This document shows positions 7,803 to 16,067 of a stretch of DNA of 64,000 nt, in pieces. How positions within the stretch are numbered: position 1 is the first letter of the stretch; every line of letters begins with the position of its first letter. The stretch covers positions 2,383,501 to 2,447,500 of the forward strand of contig NZ_CP136422.1 of assembly GCF_034355335.1 (NCBI RefSeq), read 5' to 3'. The notes under the pieces were generated by a model. That model was not told the DNA's origin and did not search any database. It saw nothing but the letters and a program-made list of their open reading frames with translations. This DNA is from Blautia coccoides. GTDB taxonomy: Bacteria; Bacillota; Clostridia; Lachnospirales; Lachnospiraceae. The translations under genes were made by a program, and so were the position numbers.

Positions 7803-8897
7803 ATGAAATATATTATTAGAGAACAAGAATGTGGATATCTGATGAAAAACGGAAGGTTTATAAAACTCCTCACAGCGGGTAAATACCAGTATCCCAGGTT
7901 TCTTGGGTATGAGGTGCTCACGGTGCCTATGACAGGAGAGGTGGACAACTGTGGGATTCCCTGTGAGATCCTGATGCAGCAGGAAGCATTTTCCGGCCGT
8001 GTGGTGAAGGTTCAGCTTCCGGACACCAGTATAGCCCTTCATTTTGTGAACCAGGCGTTTCAGGATGTGGTTGTCAAACCGGAAACTTACTACTGGAATG
8101 TATTTCAGGAGAATACCTTCCGGATCATTGATATTACAGATCCATATATGCAGGAAACCCTGCCCAGAATGTACATAGACTTATTACCGGTAAAATATTA
8201 TAAGAAGATAGTGATCAAAGAGGGGGAGGCAGGTCTGCTTTACTTTGACAACCGGTTTGAAAAAAGGCTGGATCAGGGCACACATTTTTTCTGGAACTAT
8301 GGAAAAGAGGTAACCTGCAGGATATATAATTTGAAGATCCAGCAGTTGGAAATAGGCGGACAGGAGATTCTCACTGCGGATAAGGTATCTGTGCGTCTGA
8401 ATGTGACAGTCAATTACCGGATAACAGAGCCGGAGCGTCTGGCAGGGATCACGGATGAGGTGGGAAAGCTTCTGTACACCTTTGCCCAGCTTACCATAAG
8501 AGATTACATCGGACGGTTCCGGCTTGATGAACTGCTGGCCCAGAAAGATGAGATTGGGGAATATATCTTCAGAAAGCTTCAGGAGGAGCAAAATAGGTAC
8601 TGCATGGAAATTTTAAGTGCAGGTATCAAGGATATTATTCTTCCGGGGGAGATAAGGGATATTATGAATTCTGTTCTGGCTGCAGAGAAGAAGGCGCAGG
8701 CCAATGTCATCATGAGAAGGGAGGAGGTTGCTTCCACAAGAAGTCTGCTGAACACAGCACGGCTGATGGAGGAAAACCAGACTCTGTATAAGTTAAAGGA
8801 AATGGAGTATCTGGAAAAAATATGTGACAAAGTGGGAACCATCACTCTTGGCGGCGGCCGGGGTGTGCTGGAGCAGCTTGCGGAGCTGGTCCACTGA
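7803..8897 (+). CDS. Slipin / SPFH-domain (stomatin-like) protein
   Basis: A 364-residue protein with a central SPFH/band-7 domain (about 135-300: IVIKEGEAGLLYFDNRFEKRL, VSVRLNVTVNYRI, LTIRDYIGRFRLDELL, GIKDIILPGEIRDIMNSVL) and a C-terminal helical region (AAEKKAQANVIMRREEVASTRSLLNTARL) typical of oligomerising slipins. There is no obvious transmembrane helix, so the N-terminal ~130 residues may be a membrane-associated hairpin or adaptor. Prokaryotic slipins scaffold membrane microdomains; the partner here is unknown, since no NfeD protease gene is adjacent. An AGAGG ribosome site precedes the ATG. Confidence 0.82.
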   Translation: MKYIIREQECGYLMKNGRFIKLLTAGKYQYPRFLGYEVLTVPMTGEVDNCGIPCEILMQQEAFSGRVVKVQLPDTSIALHFVNQAFQDVVVKPETYYWNVFQENTFRIIDITDPYMQETLPRMYIDLLPVKYYKKIVIKEGEAGLLYFDNRFEKRLDQGTHFFWNYGKEVTCRIYNLKIQQLEIGGQEILTADKVSVRLNVTVNYRITEPERLAGITDEVGKLLYTFAQLTIRDYIGRFRLDELLAQKDEIGEYIFRKLQEEQNRYCMEILSAGIKDIILPGEIRDIMNSVLAAEKKAQANVIMRREEVASTRSLLNTARLMEENQTLYKLKEMEYLEKICDKVGTITLGGGRGVLEQLAELVH

Positions 8898-9049
8898 GAC
8901 CCGGCTTGCCTGCGGGAGGCAGAGGAGAGGCAGGAGGTGCAGGAGAGCGAAATTCCGGTGATTTTTAAAGATAATAATAGATGAAATTAAAATAATGAAT
9001 ATAAATATTAAAATAATTAATATAATAATTAAAAATGTGAATATTTATA

Positions 9050-9078
9050 TTGACATATATAGAGGAGAGGTATATGAT
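9050..9078 (+). promoter_or_regulatory. Promoter of the DUF2089 operon
   Basis: TTGACA (9050-9055) and TATGAT (9073-9078) are 17 bp apart. Upstream, about 8970-9048 is almost pure A/T and resembles an UP element. AAGGAGG follows just before the ATG at 9102. Confidence 0.75.
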
Positions 9079-9101
9079 ATAAAACATAAGGAGGAAAACA
9101 A

Positions 9102-9458
9102 ATGTATAAAGTGATCAGTCAGTGTCCCGTCTGCGGAGGTCAGCTTAAAGTGATCAAATTAAAATGTGACAAGTGCGATACGGTCATCGAAAATGATTTT
9201 CATCTGAACAAATTTGATTACCTGTCCGAACAGGAGCTTTTTTTCATTGAAACATTCATAAGCTGCCGGGGCAATATTAAAGAAGTGGAAAAAGAACTGA
9301 AAATTTCTTATCCCACCGTCCGTTCCCGCCTGGACGAGGTGATTGAGAAATTGGGCTGTAAACCGGCTCCGGTTTCTGGCAATAAGAAAAAGGAAATACT
9401 GGATGCCCTGGAGAGGGGAGAAATTACCCCGGAGGAAGCTTTGGAACAAATGAAATAA
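9102..9458 (+). CDS. DUF2089-family protein (zinc ribbon plus HTH)
   Basis: A 118-residue protein. The N-terminus has two CxxC pairs (CPVCGGQ and CDKCD), a zinc-ribbon signature, followed by a helix-turn-helix region (LSEQELFFIETFISCRGNIKEVEKELKISYPTVRSRLDEVIEKLG). The last ~25 residues form a SHOCT-like helix (ILDALERGEITPEEALEQM) similar to the start of the next protein. DUF2089 proteins are presumed transcriptional regulators often paired with bactofilin- or SHOCT-containing partners. It has its own strong promoter and leads a three-gene operon. Confidence 0.82.
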   Translation: MYKVISQCPVCGGQLKVIKLKCDKCDTVIENDFHLNKFDYLSEQELFFIETFISCRGNIKEVEKELKISYPTVRSRLDEVIEKLGCKPAPVSGNKKKEILDALERGEITPEEALEQMK

Positions 9459-9483
9459 AATATCAGAATAAAAGGAGAATATC

Positions 9484-9888
9484 ATGGAAGAACAGTTGAG
9501 AATATTAAAAATGCTGGAGGAAGGCAAAATTACGGCAGAGCAGGCTTCAGAACTTCTCGCAGCCCTGGCTCCGCTGAAGGAAGCAGAAGTCCCATCCTAT
9601 GAAGTGGCAAATTCAGAGCCGGTCAATATGGATTATGACAAAAGAATGGTGCGTATCATAGTTGACAGCAGCGAAGGAGACAAGGTGAATGTGCAGCTTC
9701 CGGTGACAGCCATCCGCCAGATCCTGAAGGTCACAGGCAAACTCCCAATTGTCAGTGAGAATATGCAGGGCGTGGATCTCACCGAAATACTGGATACCGT
9801 GATAGACTGTCTGGACGCAGAGGCAATGGGCGATATCGTGAATGTAGAGTCTAAGAATGGTGATATTGTCAAGATTTACATAGGATGA
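9484..9888 (+). CDS. SHOCT-like domain protein
   Basis: A 134-residue protein starting with a SHOCT-like helix pair (LRILKMLEEGKITAEQASELLAAL) that repeats the C-terminal motif of the DUF2089 protein upstream. The rest (about 50-134) is a small alpha/beta domain with no motif I recognise (VRIIVDSSEGDKVNVQLPV, VNVESKNGDIVKIYIG), reminiscent of the YvlB-type family. The shared helix suggests that the two proteins interact. The gap to the upstream gene is 25 bp, with an AAAGGAG site. Confidence 0.75.
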   Translation: MEEQLRILKMLEEGKITAEQASELLAALAPLKEAEVPSYEVANSEPVNMDYDKRMVRIIVDSSEGDKVNVQLPVTAIRQILKVTGKLPIVSENMQGVDLTEILDTVIDCLDAEAMGDIVNVESKNGDIVKIYIG

Positions 9889-9904
9889 TCAGGGGAGAGA
9901 GAAG

Positions 9905-10168
9905 ATGAGGATTGTTATTCGCTCCAAGGATGTACGCCTTTTTATTCCCATACCTCTGAGGCTTGCGGGAGTGGCCATAGCCTGCATTCCGGAGCGTGCT
10001 GTCCGGGAAATGCAAAACGCTCTGCCGGCGCCTTACGGAAAAGACATAGATAAAAAGTTCCTGCGTCAGGCATACCGGGAATGCTATCATGTACTGCGGC
10101 AGTTCAAAGGCCTGGAGATCATAAATGTCACAGCCCATGACGGAACCTATGTTTCTGTCAGGCTGTAG
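9905..10168 (+). CDS. Conserved small protein of the DUF2089 operon, function unknown
   Basis: An 87-residue protein 16 bp after the SHOCT gene. The sequence is compact and basic (MRIVIRSKDVRLFIPIPLRLAGVAIACIP...), with a C-terminal strand pair (GLEIINVTAHDGTYVSVRL). No catalytic motif or signal peptide is evident. Operon placement suggests a job with the DUF2089/SHOCT pair. The initiation site GGGGAGAGAAGATG is good. Confidence 0.6.
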   Translation: MRIVIRSKDVRLFIPIPLRLAGVAIACIPERAVREMQNALPAPYGKDIDKKFLRQAYRECYHVLRQFKGLEIINVTAHDGTYVSVRL

Positions 10169-10169
10169 A

Positions 10170-10196
10170 AAAAGGGACATCCTGCGATGTCCCTTA
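10170..10196. terminator. Bidirectional terminator between convergent genes
   Basis: AAGGGACATC-CTGC-GATGTCCCTT forms a short strong hairpin, A-rich on the left and partly T-rich on the right, between the DUF2089 operon and the convergent kinase-like gene. Confidence 0.7.
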
Positions 10197-10208
10197 AACG
10201 TTCTTCAC

Positions 10209-10805
10209 TCACATATCTCTGTAAACCGCCTCCAGCATATCCAGAATATGCTTTTGGGAGAATTTGCTGCTGTCTATACAGAGGTCATAGTGGGTCATAT
10301 CCAGCCACTTTGCATCTGTAAAATATTCGTAGTAGGAGCGCCTTCTTTTATCCATTTTTTTCACCAGGGAGCGAGCACTGCGCTCTTCCCTGCCGATCCG
10401 TTCCATGATGTTCTTTACCCTGTATTCAAAGGGGGCAAAAATGAAGATGCTTTTACATTTGCCTTCCAGAATCTGATCTGCGCAGCGACCTGCGATAATG
10501 CAGTCACCTTTTTCTGACAGGTCATGGATGATCTTTGACTGGGATTCATAAAGGACATCATTCATTGGCTGAAAGTGATACTGGGGTTCCATCTGCATGG
10601 CATCTTTGATGGGAAGATGCCACTGGTTTGCCCGTTTTTCATCTACTTTTCTCAGTTCTTCCAGGGGAATATCATTTTCCTGACTTGCCAGGGTAATGAG
10701 TTCTTTGTCATAAAACGGAATGTCAAGCCGCTCTGCCAGCGCTTTTCCGATAAGTCTTCCATTACTGCCGTACATCCGGTTGATCGTTATAATACGGTTA
10801 GCCAT
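10209..10805 (-). CDS. Cytidylate-kinase-like family protein
   Basis: A 198-residue P-loop protein of the cytidylate-kinase-like family common in Clostridia. The N-terminus RIITINRMYGSNGRLIGKALAERL is the nucleotide-binding loop in the family's altered form (no classical GKS/T), followed by IPFYDKELI, CIIAGRCADQIL and a lid-like basic region (RIGREERSARSLVKKMDKRRRSYYEYFT). Real cytidylate kinase is about 220 residues with a different core, so CMP is not a safe substrate call. I use the ATG at 10805, since the one at 10811 abuts AGGAGG. Confidence 0.78.
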   Translation of the reverse strand: MANRIITINRMYGSNGRLIGKALAERLDIPFYDKELITLASQENDIPLEELRKVDEKRANQWHLPIKDAMQMEPQYHFQPMNDVLYESQSKIIHDLSEKGDCIIAGRCADQILEGKCKSIFIFAPFEYRVKNIMERIGREERSARSLVKKMDKRRRSYYEYFTDAKWLDMTHYDLCIDSSKFSQKHILDMLEAVYRDM

Positions 10806-10928
10806 ATCCATCCCTCCTATTAGGAAAATCTGCAGCTGTCGGGTGTCAGTTATCCATTGTTCTTACAGTTATTATATCATGTTTCTGATCAATGTTCTAT
10901 ATATTTAGAGTGTAAATTGAGATGATTC

Positions 10929-10957
10929 GTAACAGTTCAGACAGGCTGAACTGTTAC
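10929..10957. mobile_element. Minimal 29-bp inverted-repeat element with 8-bp duplication
   Basis: GTAACAGTTCAG, five bases, CTGAACTGTTAC: a perfect 12-bp inverted repeat with nothing inside. It is bracketed by an exact 8-bp direct repeat GATGATTC (10921-10928 and 10958-10965). The ends match those of the longer MITE-like copies, so this is the family reduced to its two termini. The rest of 10812-11084 shows nothing else I recognise. Confidence 0.8.
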
Positions 10958-11084
10958 GATGATTCAGACTTTATGCTGTTGTTCACAACAGGCTAAGAGT
11001 GTAGTATTTGTACAGCAGCACCTATCGCGTTGCTTTATTCGTTGTATTTTAAAGAATTTTAGGCAGAAAAATGTCAAAAAATAC

Positions 11085-11113
11085 TTGGATTTCTCACAGG
11101 ATAATGTTATGAT
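11085..11113 (+). promoter_or_regulatory. Promoter upstream of the lysine riboswitch
   Basis: TTGGAT (11085-11090) and TATGAT (11108-11113), 17-bp spacing, about 50 bp before the riboswitch P1 stem. Confidence 0.65.
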
Positions 11114-11160
11114 AACAAGAGTATAAAAAAGGTTTCTGACGGATTGTCAGGAACGGCAGA

Positions 11161-11322
11161 ATGATAGAGGTGCAGGTTTCAAGAGTATTTCCGCATAAAG
11201 GGCCGGGCGGCCGCCGGAAAGAAAGGGGAAACTGCCGAAGGGATGGATACCTGCCCGGGTGTCTGTTTCTGGGACGCCGCATAAGATGCGTCGTACTGTC
11301 ACTGGAAGTGGAGCGCTATCAT
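11161..11322 (+). promoter_or_regulatory. Lysine riboswitch (L-box)
   Basis: The P1 stem is ATGATAG (11161-11167) with CTATCAT (11316-11322). Inside are the conserved L-box elements in order: GATAGAGGTGC, CAAGAGTATT, AAAGGGGAAACTGCCGAAGGG, TCGTACTGTCACTGG, AGTGGAGCGCTATC. These match the core sequence of the lysine aptamer as I know it. With the terminator at 11345-11392 it forms a transcription-OFF switch: lysine binding should favour termination. Confidence 0.92.
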
Positions 11323-11344
11323 CTTGGACAGGAAAAGAAATTTT

Positions 11345-11392
11345 GCTGCCATGAACGCGTTCCCGTAAGGGATTGCCGTTCATGGCTTTTTG
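11345..11392 (+). terminator. Riboswitch expression-platform terminator
   Basis: GCCATGAACG (11348-11357) pairs exactly with CGTTCATGGC (11377-11386), followed by TTTTT. It lies between the lysine aptamer and the transporter start, as expected of the L-box control hairpin. Confidence 0.9.
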
Positions 11393-11462
11393 TTATTTAA
11401 GAGCAATAAAAAGCACTGCAGTACAAAACAGAAACCGGAAAAAGAAAGAGAGGAAGTTTCTT

Positions 11463-13076
11463 ATGCGAAGCAGGAAAAGAAGATGGGCCATGTGGGGGGC
11501 CGCGGCACTTATGGTGCTGTTGTGCGCCGTCACTGTATTTGCCGGGGAGGGTGAGGCTGCGTATGAGCCGAACATGTATGCCACTTTCTGGGCTTTGGTG
11601 CCGCCTATTGTGGCAATTGCGCTGGCACTGATCACCAAGGAGGTATATAGTTCTCTGTTTATCGGTATTTTAGTGGGAGCTGTGTTCTATTCCAATTTTT
11701 CCTTTGAGGGAACTGTGACACAGATTTTCCAGGGAGGCATTATCAGCGTGCTTTCCGACAGTTACAATGTAGGTATTCTTGTGTTCCTTGTCATTTTGGG
11801 AATCATGGTATGTCTTATGAATAATGCAGGAGGTTCCGCTGCATTTGGCCGCTGGGCAGGCGAACATATCAAAAGCCGTGTGGGCGCGCAGTTAGCCACG
11901 ATCTTATTGGGTGTGCTGATCTTTATTGATGATTATTTCAACTGTCTCACCGTGGGCAGTGTAATGCGTCCTGTTACGGACAAACAGCAGATTTCCAGGG
12001 CAAAGCTGGCATATCTCATTGATGCCACAGCTGCTCCGGTCTGCATTATTGCTCCCATCTCTTCATGGGCTGCCGCAGTCAGCGGGTTTGTGGAGGGAGA
12101 GGATGGCCTTTCTCTTTTTGTGAGAGCCATTCCCTATAACTTTTATGCGCTTCTCACAATTGTCATGATGGTGGGAATGGTACTGATGAAAGTGGAATTC
12201 GGTTCCATGGCAGTGCATGAGAAAAATGCAATGCAGGGGGATCTGTATACCACACCGGGTCGTCCTTATGCCAGTGCAGAGACGGAGAAAGAGAACATGA
12301 AGGGGAAAGTGATCGACCTTGTCATCCCCATTTTGTGCCTTGTGATCTGCTGCGTTATCGGCATGATCTATACCGGAGGCTTCTTCGAGGGAGCCGGGTT
12401 TGTAGAGGCCTTTTCCCAGAGCGATGCATCGGTAGGCCTGGCTCTTGGCAGCTTTTTCGGACTTGTGATCACTGTGATCTTATACATTGCACGCCGGGTA
12501 CTCTCTTTCAGGGAATGTATGGCATGCATCCCGGAGGGATTCAAAGCAATGGTTCCGGCTATTCTGATCCTTACCTTTGCATGGACGCTGAAGGCCATGA
12601 CAGACAGTCTGGGTGCGGCAGAGTATGTGGGAAATCTGGTGCAGTCAGGGGCGTCCGGATTTATGAACCTGCTTCCGGCTATTATCTTTTTAGTTGGATG
12701 CGGTCTGGCGTTTGCCACAGGAACTTCATGGGGAACCTTTGGTATTCTGATTCCTATTGTGGTTTCAGTGTTTGCAAATTCCAATCCACAGCTCATGATC
12801 ATTTCCATTTCCGCCTGTATGGCAGGAGCTGTTTGCGGTGACCACTGCTCTCCAATCTCAGACACTACCATCATGGCGTCGGCCGGAGCGCAGTGTGACC
12901 ATGTGAACCATGTCTCCACACAGCTTCCCTATGCTATAACAGCGGCAGCGGTAAGCTTTATATCCTACATAATTGCAGGCTTTGTGCAGACAGCCTGGAT
13001 CGCCCTTCCTATAGCGATACTTCTCATGCTCATCGTACTGGTTGTGATAAAAATGATAAATAAGCCCATTGCCTGA
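11463..13076 (+). CDS. lysW: NhaC-family antiporter, probable lysine transporter (LysW type)
   Basis: A 537-residue polytopic membrane protein with a probable signal-like first helix (WAMWGAAALMVLLCAVTVFA) and about 12 further hydrophobic segments. It belongs to the Na+/H+ antiporter NhaC superfamily (AFATGTSWGTFGILIPIVV and CGDHCSPISDTTIMASAGA are family signatures). By sequence alone it would be called a Na+/H+ antiporter. The lysine riboswitch directly upstream makes lysine the likely substrate, as proposed for LysW in other Firmicutes. Start chosen at 11463 with GAGAGGA 8 bp upstream. A terminator follows, so it is monocistronic. Confidence 0.85.
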   Translation: MRSRKRRWAMWGAAALMVLLCAVTVFAGEGEAAYEPNMYATFWALVPPIVAIALALITKEVYSSLFIGILVGAVFYSNFSFEGTVTQIFQGGIISVLSDSYNVGILVFLVILGIMVCLMNNAGGSAAFGRWAGEHIKSRVGAQLATILLGVLIFIDDYFNCLTVGSVMRPVTDKQQISRAKLAYLIDATAAPVCIIAPISSWAAAVSGFVEGEDGLSLFVRAIPYNFYALLTIVMMVGMVLMKVEFGSMAVHEKNAMQGDLYTTPGRPYASAETEKENMKGKVIDLVIPILCLVICCVIGMIYTGGFFEGAGFVEAFSQSDASVGLALGSFFGLVITVILYIARRVLSFRECMACIPEGFKAMVPAILILTFAWTLKAMTDSLGAAEYVGNLVQSGASGFMNLLPAIIFLVGCGLAFATGTSWGTFGILIPIVVSVFANSNPQLMIISISACMAGAVCGDHCSPISDTTIMASAGAQCDHVNHVSTQLPYAITAAAVSFISYIIAGFVQTAWIALPIAILLMLIVLVVIKMINKPIA

Positions 13077-13094
13077 AGAAGTGGGAAATAACAG

Positions 13095-13135
13095 CAGGTG
13101 TACAGAATTTTATCAAGATTCTGTACACCTGTTTT
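13095..13135 (+). terminator. Intrinsic terminator after lysW
   Basis: CAGGTGTACAGAAT (13095-13108) and ATTCTGTACACCTG (13118-13131) are a perfect 14-bp inverted repeat followed by TTTT. Confidence 0.9.
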
Positions 13136-13181
13136 GCTGCAAAAATGTAAGGACAGGAGATATACACCTCCTCTTTATTGT

Positions 13182-13210
13182 TTGAATAAATGGTAAAAAA
13201 GCAATATATA
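13182..13210 (+). promoter_or_regulatory. Candidate promoter for the GH112 gene
   Basis: TTGAAT (13182-13187) and TATATA (13205-13210), 17-bp spacing, leaving a leader of about 140 nt. No operator is obvious in the leader. Confidence 0.5.
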
Positions 13211-13354
13211 TAATATTGTGAGCAAGAAGGCGATAGACTTATGATGAAAATTTGCGTATGCTATAGATAGTAATTCGAGAGTTCCGGAGGGATGCAAAAG
13301 CAGTCTGCCGGAAAGAAAAAAGTTGAAATTTTTACCGGATGAAAGGAGATTCTT

Positions 13355-15523
13355 ATGAGCGAAAGAGCAGAAATGAAGGGGCGGGTTACAATTCCCACAG
13401 ATGTGGATGTAGTTCCGGAGACATTGGAACTTGTGAAGCGGTGGGGGGCAGATGCCATCCGTGACTGTGACGGCACAGATTACCCTGCCCAGCTTCGTGA
13501 TGTGGATGCAAAAGTTTATTCTACCTATTATACGACTAGGAAAGACAACGCATGGGCAAAAGCCAATCCGGATGAGATCCAGCAGATGTATATCATGACA
13601 CCTTTCTGCAATGCACCGGGCAGCGAGCTGAGTATCCATCTGATGGATCATCTGTATCCGGATATGCTGAAGGTGAATTCTAGAGATGATATCACCCGCT
13701 GGTGGGAAGTTATTGACCGTACATCCGGGGAAGTGGTTTTGCCGGCACAGTGGGAATACAGTGAAGAGACAGGGGATGTGACGATCCATGACACAGTACC
13801 TTTCCATGACTATACCGTGAGCTTTCTTGCCTATATCATGTGGGACCCGGTACATATGTATAATGCAGTGACAAATGACTGGAAGGACGTGGAAAAGCAG
13901 ATCACCTTTGATGTGCGTCAGCCCAAGACCCATAAATTTTCCATGGAGAGGCTGCGTAAATATATACAGGATAATCCTCATATTGATGTTATCCGTTACA
14001 CCACATTTTTCCACCAGTTTACTCTTATCTTTGACGAACTGGCAAGGGAAAAGTATGTGGACTGGTATGGATATTCCGCGTCGGTAAGTCCGTATATTCT
14101 GGAACAGTTTGAGGCTGAGGTGGGATATAAATTCCGTCCGGAGTATATCATTGACCAGGGATATATGAACAACACATACCGCATCCCCTCAAAAGAGTTT
14201 AAGGATTTCCAGAGATTCCAGAGACGGGAAGTTGCAAAGCTGGCAAAAGAGATGGTGGATATCACACATGAGTGCGGCAAAGAAGCCATGATGTTCCTGG
14301 GTGATCATTGGATCGGAACCGAACCGTTCATGGATGAGTTTCAGACTATTGGACTGGACGCTGTAGTGGGGAGTGTGGGAAATGGTTCCACGCTGCGTCT
14401 GATCAGTGATATTGAGGGCGTCAGCTATACAGAGGGACGCTTCCTTCCCTATTTCTTCCCGGATACTTTCCACGAAGGCGGTGATCCGGTGAAGGAGGCA
14501 AAGGTAAACTGGGTGACAGCCAGGAGAGCTATCCTGAGAAAGCCCATTGACCGTATTGGATACGGCGGATATCTGAAGCTGGCCATGCAGTTCCCGGATT
14601 TTATTGACTATGTGGAGAGTGTATGCCAGGAATTCAGGACACTGTACAACAACATAAAAGGGACCACACCTTACTGTGTAAAACGTGTGGCAGTGCTGAA
14701 TAGCTGGGGTAAAATGCGTGCATGGGGCAATCATATGGTACACCATGCCATCTACTACAAACAGAATTATTCTTATGCCGGTATCATCGAGGCACTCAGC
14801 GGTGCTCCCTTTGATGTGAAATTCATCAGTTTTGATGATATCAGAGAGAATCCGGACATCCTGAAAGATATTGATGTTATTCTCAACGTAGGGGGTGCCT
14901 ACACTGCGTATTCCGGAGGGGAGAACTGGGCGGATGAGAAAATCCTCACAGCGGTGAAGCGCTTCGTATACGAAGGCGGCGGATTTATCGGAGTGGGAGA
15001 ACCCACAGCCTGCCAGAGAGAAGGCCGTTACTTCCAGCTCTCCGGTGTGATGGGAGTGGAAAAAGAAAACGGATTCACTCTGAATGTGGACAAATACAAC
15101 TGGGAGGAGCATGAACACTTTATCACAGAGGACTGCAGAGGGGATGTAGACTTTGGCGAGGGACAGAAGAGTATCTTTGCGTTCCCGGAAACTACCATCA
15201 TTAAGCAGACAGATAAGGAAGTGCAGCTTGCGGCCAATGATTTCGGAGATGGAAGAAGCGTATACATCAGCGGACTTCCCTACAGCTTTGAGAACAGCAG
15301 GCTTCTCTATCGGGCGATCCTCTGGTCATCCCACGATGAGGAGAACCTGCACAAGTGGTTTTCCGAGAATTATAATGTGGAAGTCCATGCGTATGTGAAA
15401 AACGGAAAATACTGCGTGGTCAACAATACGTATGAACCCCAGGATACCGTAGTGTATAAAGGCGATGGAAGCAGCTTTGCCCTGCATCTGGAGGCTAATG
15501 AGATCATATGGTATGAAATCTGA
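13355..15523 (+). CDS. GH112 phosphorylase (galacto-N-biose/lacto-N-biose type, or galactosyl-rhamnose)
   Basis: A 722-residue cytosolic phosphorylase with the full GH112 architecture: an N-terminal TIM-barrel start (GRVTIPTDVDVVPETLELVKRWGADAIRDCDG), the catalytic acid Asp317 in GDHW, a central Rossmann-like region (about 450-620) and a C-terminal beta domain. Members split beta-1,3-galactosyl-N-acetylhexosamine (from mucin or milk glycans) or galactosyl-beta-1,4-rhamnose with phosphate, giving galactose 1-phosphate. Which substrate applies cannot be decided by eye. No transporter, nahK or galT gene is adjacent, so it is a stand-alone unit. AAAGGAG precedes the ATG. Confidence 0.88.
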   Translation: MSERAEMKGRVTIPTDVDVVPETLELVKRWGADAIRDCDGTDYPAQLRDVDAKVYSTYYTTRKDNAWAKANPDEIQQMYIMTPFCNAPGSELSIHLMDHLYPDMLKVNSRDDITRWWEVIDRTSGEVVLPAQWEYSEETGDVTIHDTVPFHDYTVSFLAYIMWDPVHMYNAVTNDWKDVEKQITFDVRQPKTHKFSMERLRKYIQDNPHIDVIRYTTFFHQFTLIFDELAREKYVDWYGYSASVSPYILEQFEAEVGYKFRPEYIIDQGYMNNTYRIPSKEFKDFQRFQRREVAKLAKEMVDITHECGKEAMMFLGDHWIGTEPFMDEFQTIGLDAVVGSVGNGSTLRLISDIEGVSYTEGRFLPYFFPDTFHEGGDPVKEAKVNWVTARRAILRKPIDRIGYGGYLKLAMQFPDFIDYVESVCQEFRTLYNNIKGTTPYCVKRVAVLNSWGKMRAWGNHMVHHAIYYKQNYSYAGIIEALSGAPFDVKFISFDDIRENPDILKDIDVILNVGGAYTAYSGGENWADEKILTAVKRFVYEGGGFIGVGEPTACQREGRYFQLSGVMGVEKENGFTLNVDKYNWEEHEHFITEDCRGDVDFGEGQKSIFAFPETTIIKQTDKEVQLAANDFGDGRSVYISGLPYSFENSRLLYRAILWSSHDEENLHKWFSENYNVEVHAYVKNGKYCVVNNTYEPQDTVVYKGDGSSFALHLEANEIIWYEI

Positions 15524-15543
15524 TCAATAATAAGAAGCAGAGA

Positions 15544-15617
15544 CGTAAAAGCGGCGGTACAATCAGTGAAGATGCTGACTGTATCACCGCTTTTACAGCA
15601 AGAAGTTTAAAGGATTG
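15544..15617 (-). repeat. Hairpin repeat, copy A (3' of small Cys-rich gene)
   Basis: A ~17-bp stem (GTAAAAGCGG... with ...CCGCTTTTAC) encloses CAGTGAAGATGCTG and is followed by CAGCAAGAAGTTTAAAGGATT. The same loop and tail recur exactly 450 bp further on (copy B) on a different stem. On the minus strand it lies immediately after the stop codon of the 15618-15827 gene, so it may act as its terminator or 3' structure. Confidence 0.65.
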
Positions 15618-15827
15618 TTATTCGCTTTTTAATTTTCGGGACAGCATGATTTTCCACAGTTTATTTCGCTTTACCCTGTGAACGATTTTGCAGGTTTTGT
15701 GGCAGTGATTGCATGTGCCAAGATATTCATATACCATCACGTCATTTCTATTTAAATTCAGATGATATACTTCATTCAAACAAGTTCTGCAATATTCCAA
15801 TTCATGGATTTTTTCGTTTTTAGTCAT
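15618..15827 (-). CDS. Small Cys-rich (zinc-ribbon-like) protein, paralogue A
   Basis: A 69-residue basic protein. Cysteines at 13, 16, 39, 42 and 46 plus His50 give the pattern CxxC-x22-CxxCxxxC-xxx-H, likely a zinc-binding fold. It is collinear with the protein at 18897-19109, with every cysteine and the KLKSE end kept (NEKIHELEYCRTCLNE versus NERIHGLGYCRSCLNE). No known family comes to mind. The conserved basic IVHRVK(R/K)NKLWK tail suggests nucleic-acid binding; that is inference. Confidence 0.7.
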   Translation of the reverse strand: MTKNEKIHELEYCRTCLNEVYHLNLNRNDVMVYEYLGTCNHCHKTCKIVHRVKRNKLWKIMLSRKLKSE

Positions 15828-15993
15828 TCATATCCCAACTTTCTGTAATTATGTAATCTTAAATCTGCGTTTTAATAAAATCTTAATAAAAAGCGATAAA
15901 ATAATTTTAGCAGGTTTTCGGCAGTTTGGCACAGCAGTTCGCGCAGAAAAACGGCATTTCGCGTTACATCTGGCAGGGATAACCTCATAAAAA

Positions 15994-16067
15994 GCGAAAA
16001 AACAGTTGAGCGCCAGTGAAGATGCCGGCAACACAACTGCTTTTTCAGCAAGAAGTTCAAAGGATTT
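15994..16067 (-). repeat. Hairpin repeat, copy B
   Basis: Collinear with copy A at an offset of exactly 450 bp: same loop core CAGTGAAGATGC and same tail CAGCAAGAAGTTCAAAGGATT, but the stem is AAAAAACAGTTG with CAACTGCTTTTT instead of the GCGG-based stem. Stem bases changed while pairing stayed. No gene abuts it; the rest of 15828-16234 is AT-rich and shows no coding sequence I trust. Confidence 0.6.

Noticed and set aside
13355..15523. Firm call as lacto-N-biose phosphorylase
   Set aside because: GH112 also includes galactosyl-rhamnose phosphorylases from Lachnospiraceae; no neighbouring genes decide the substrate.
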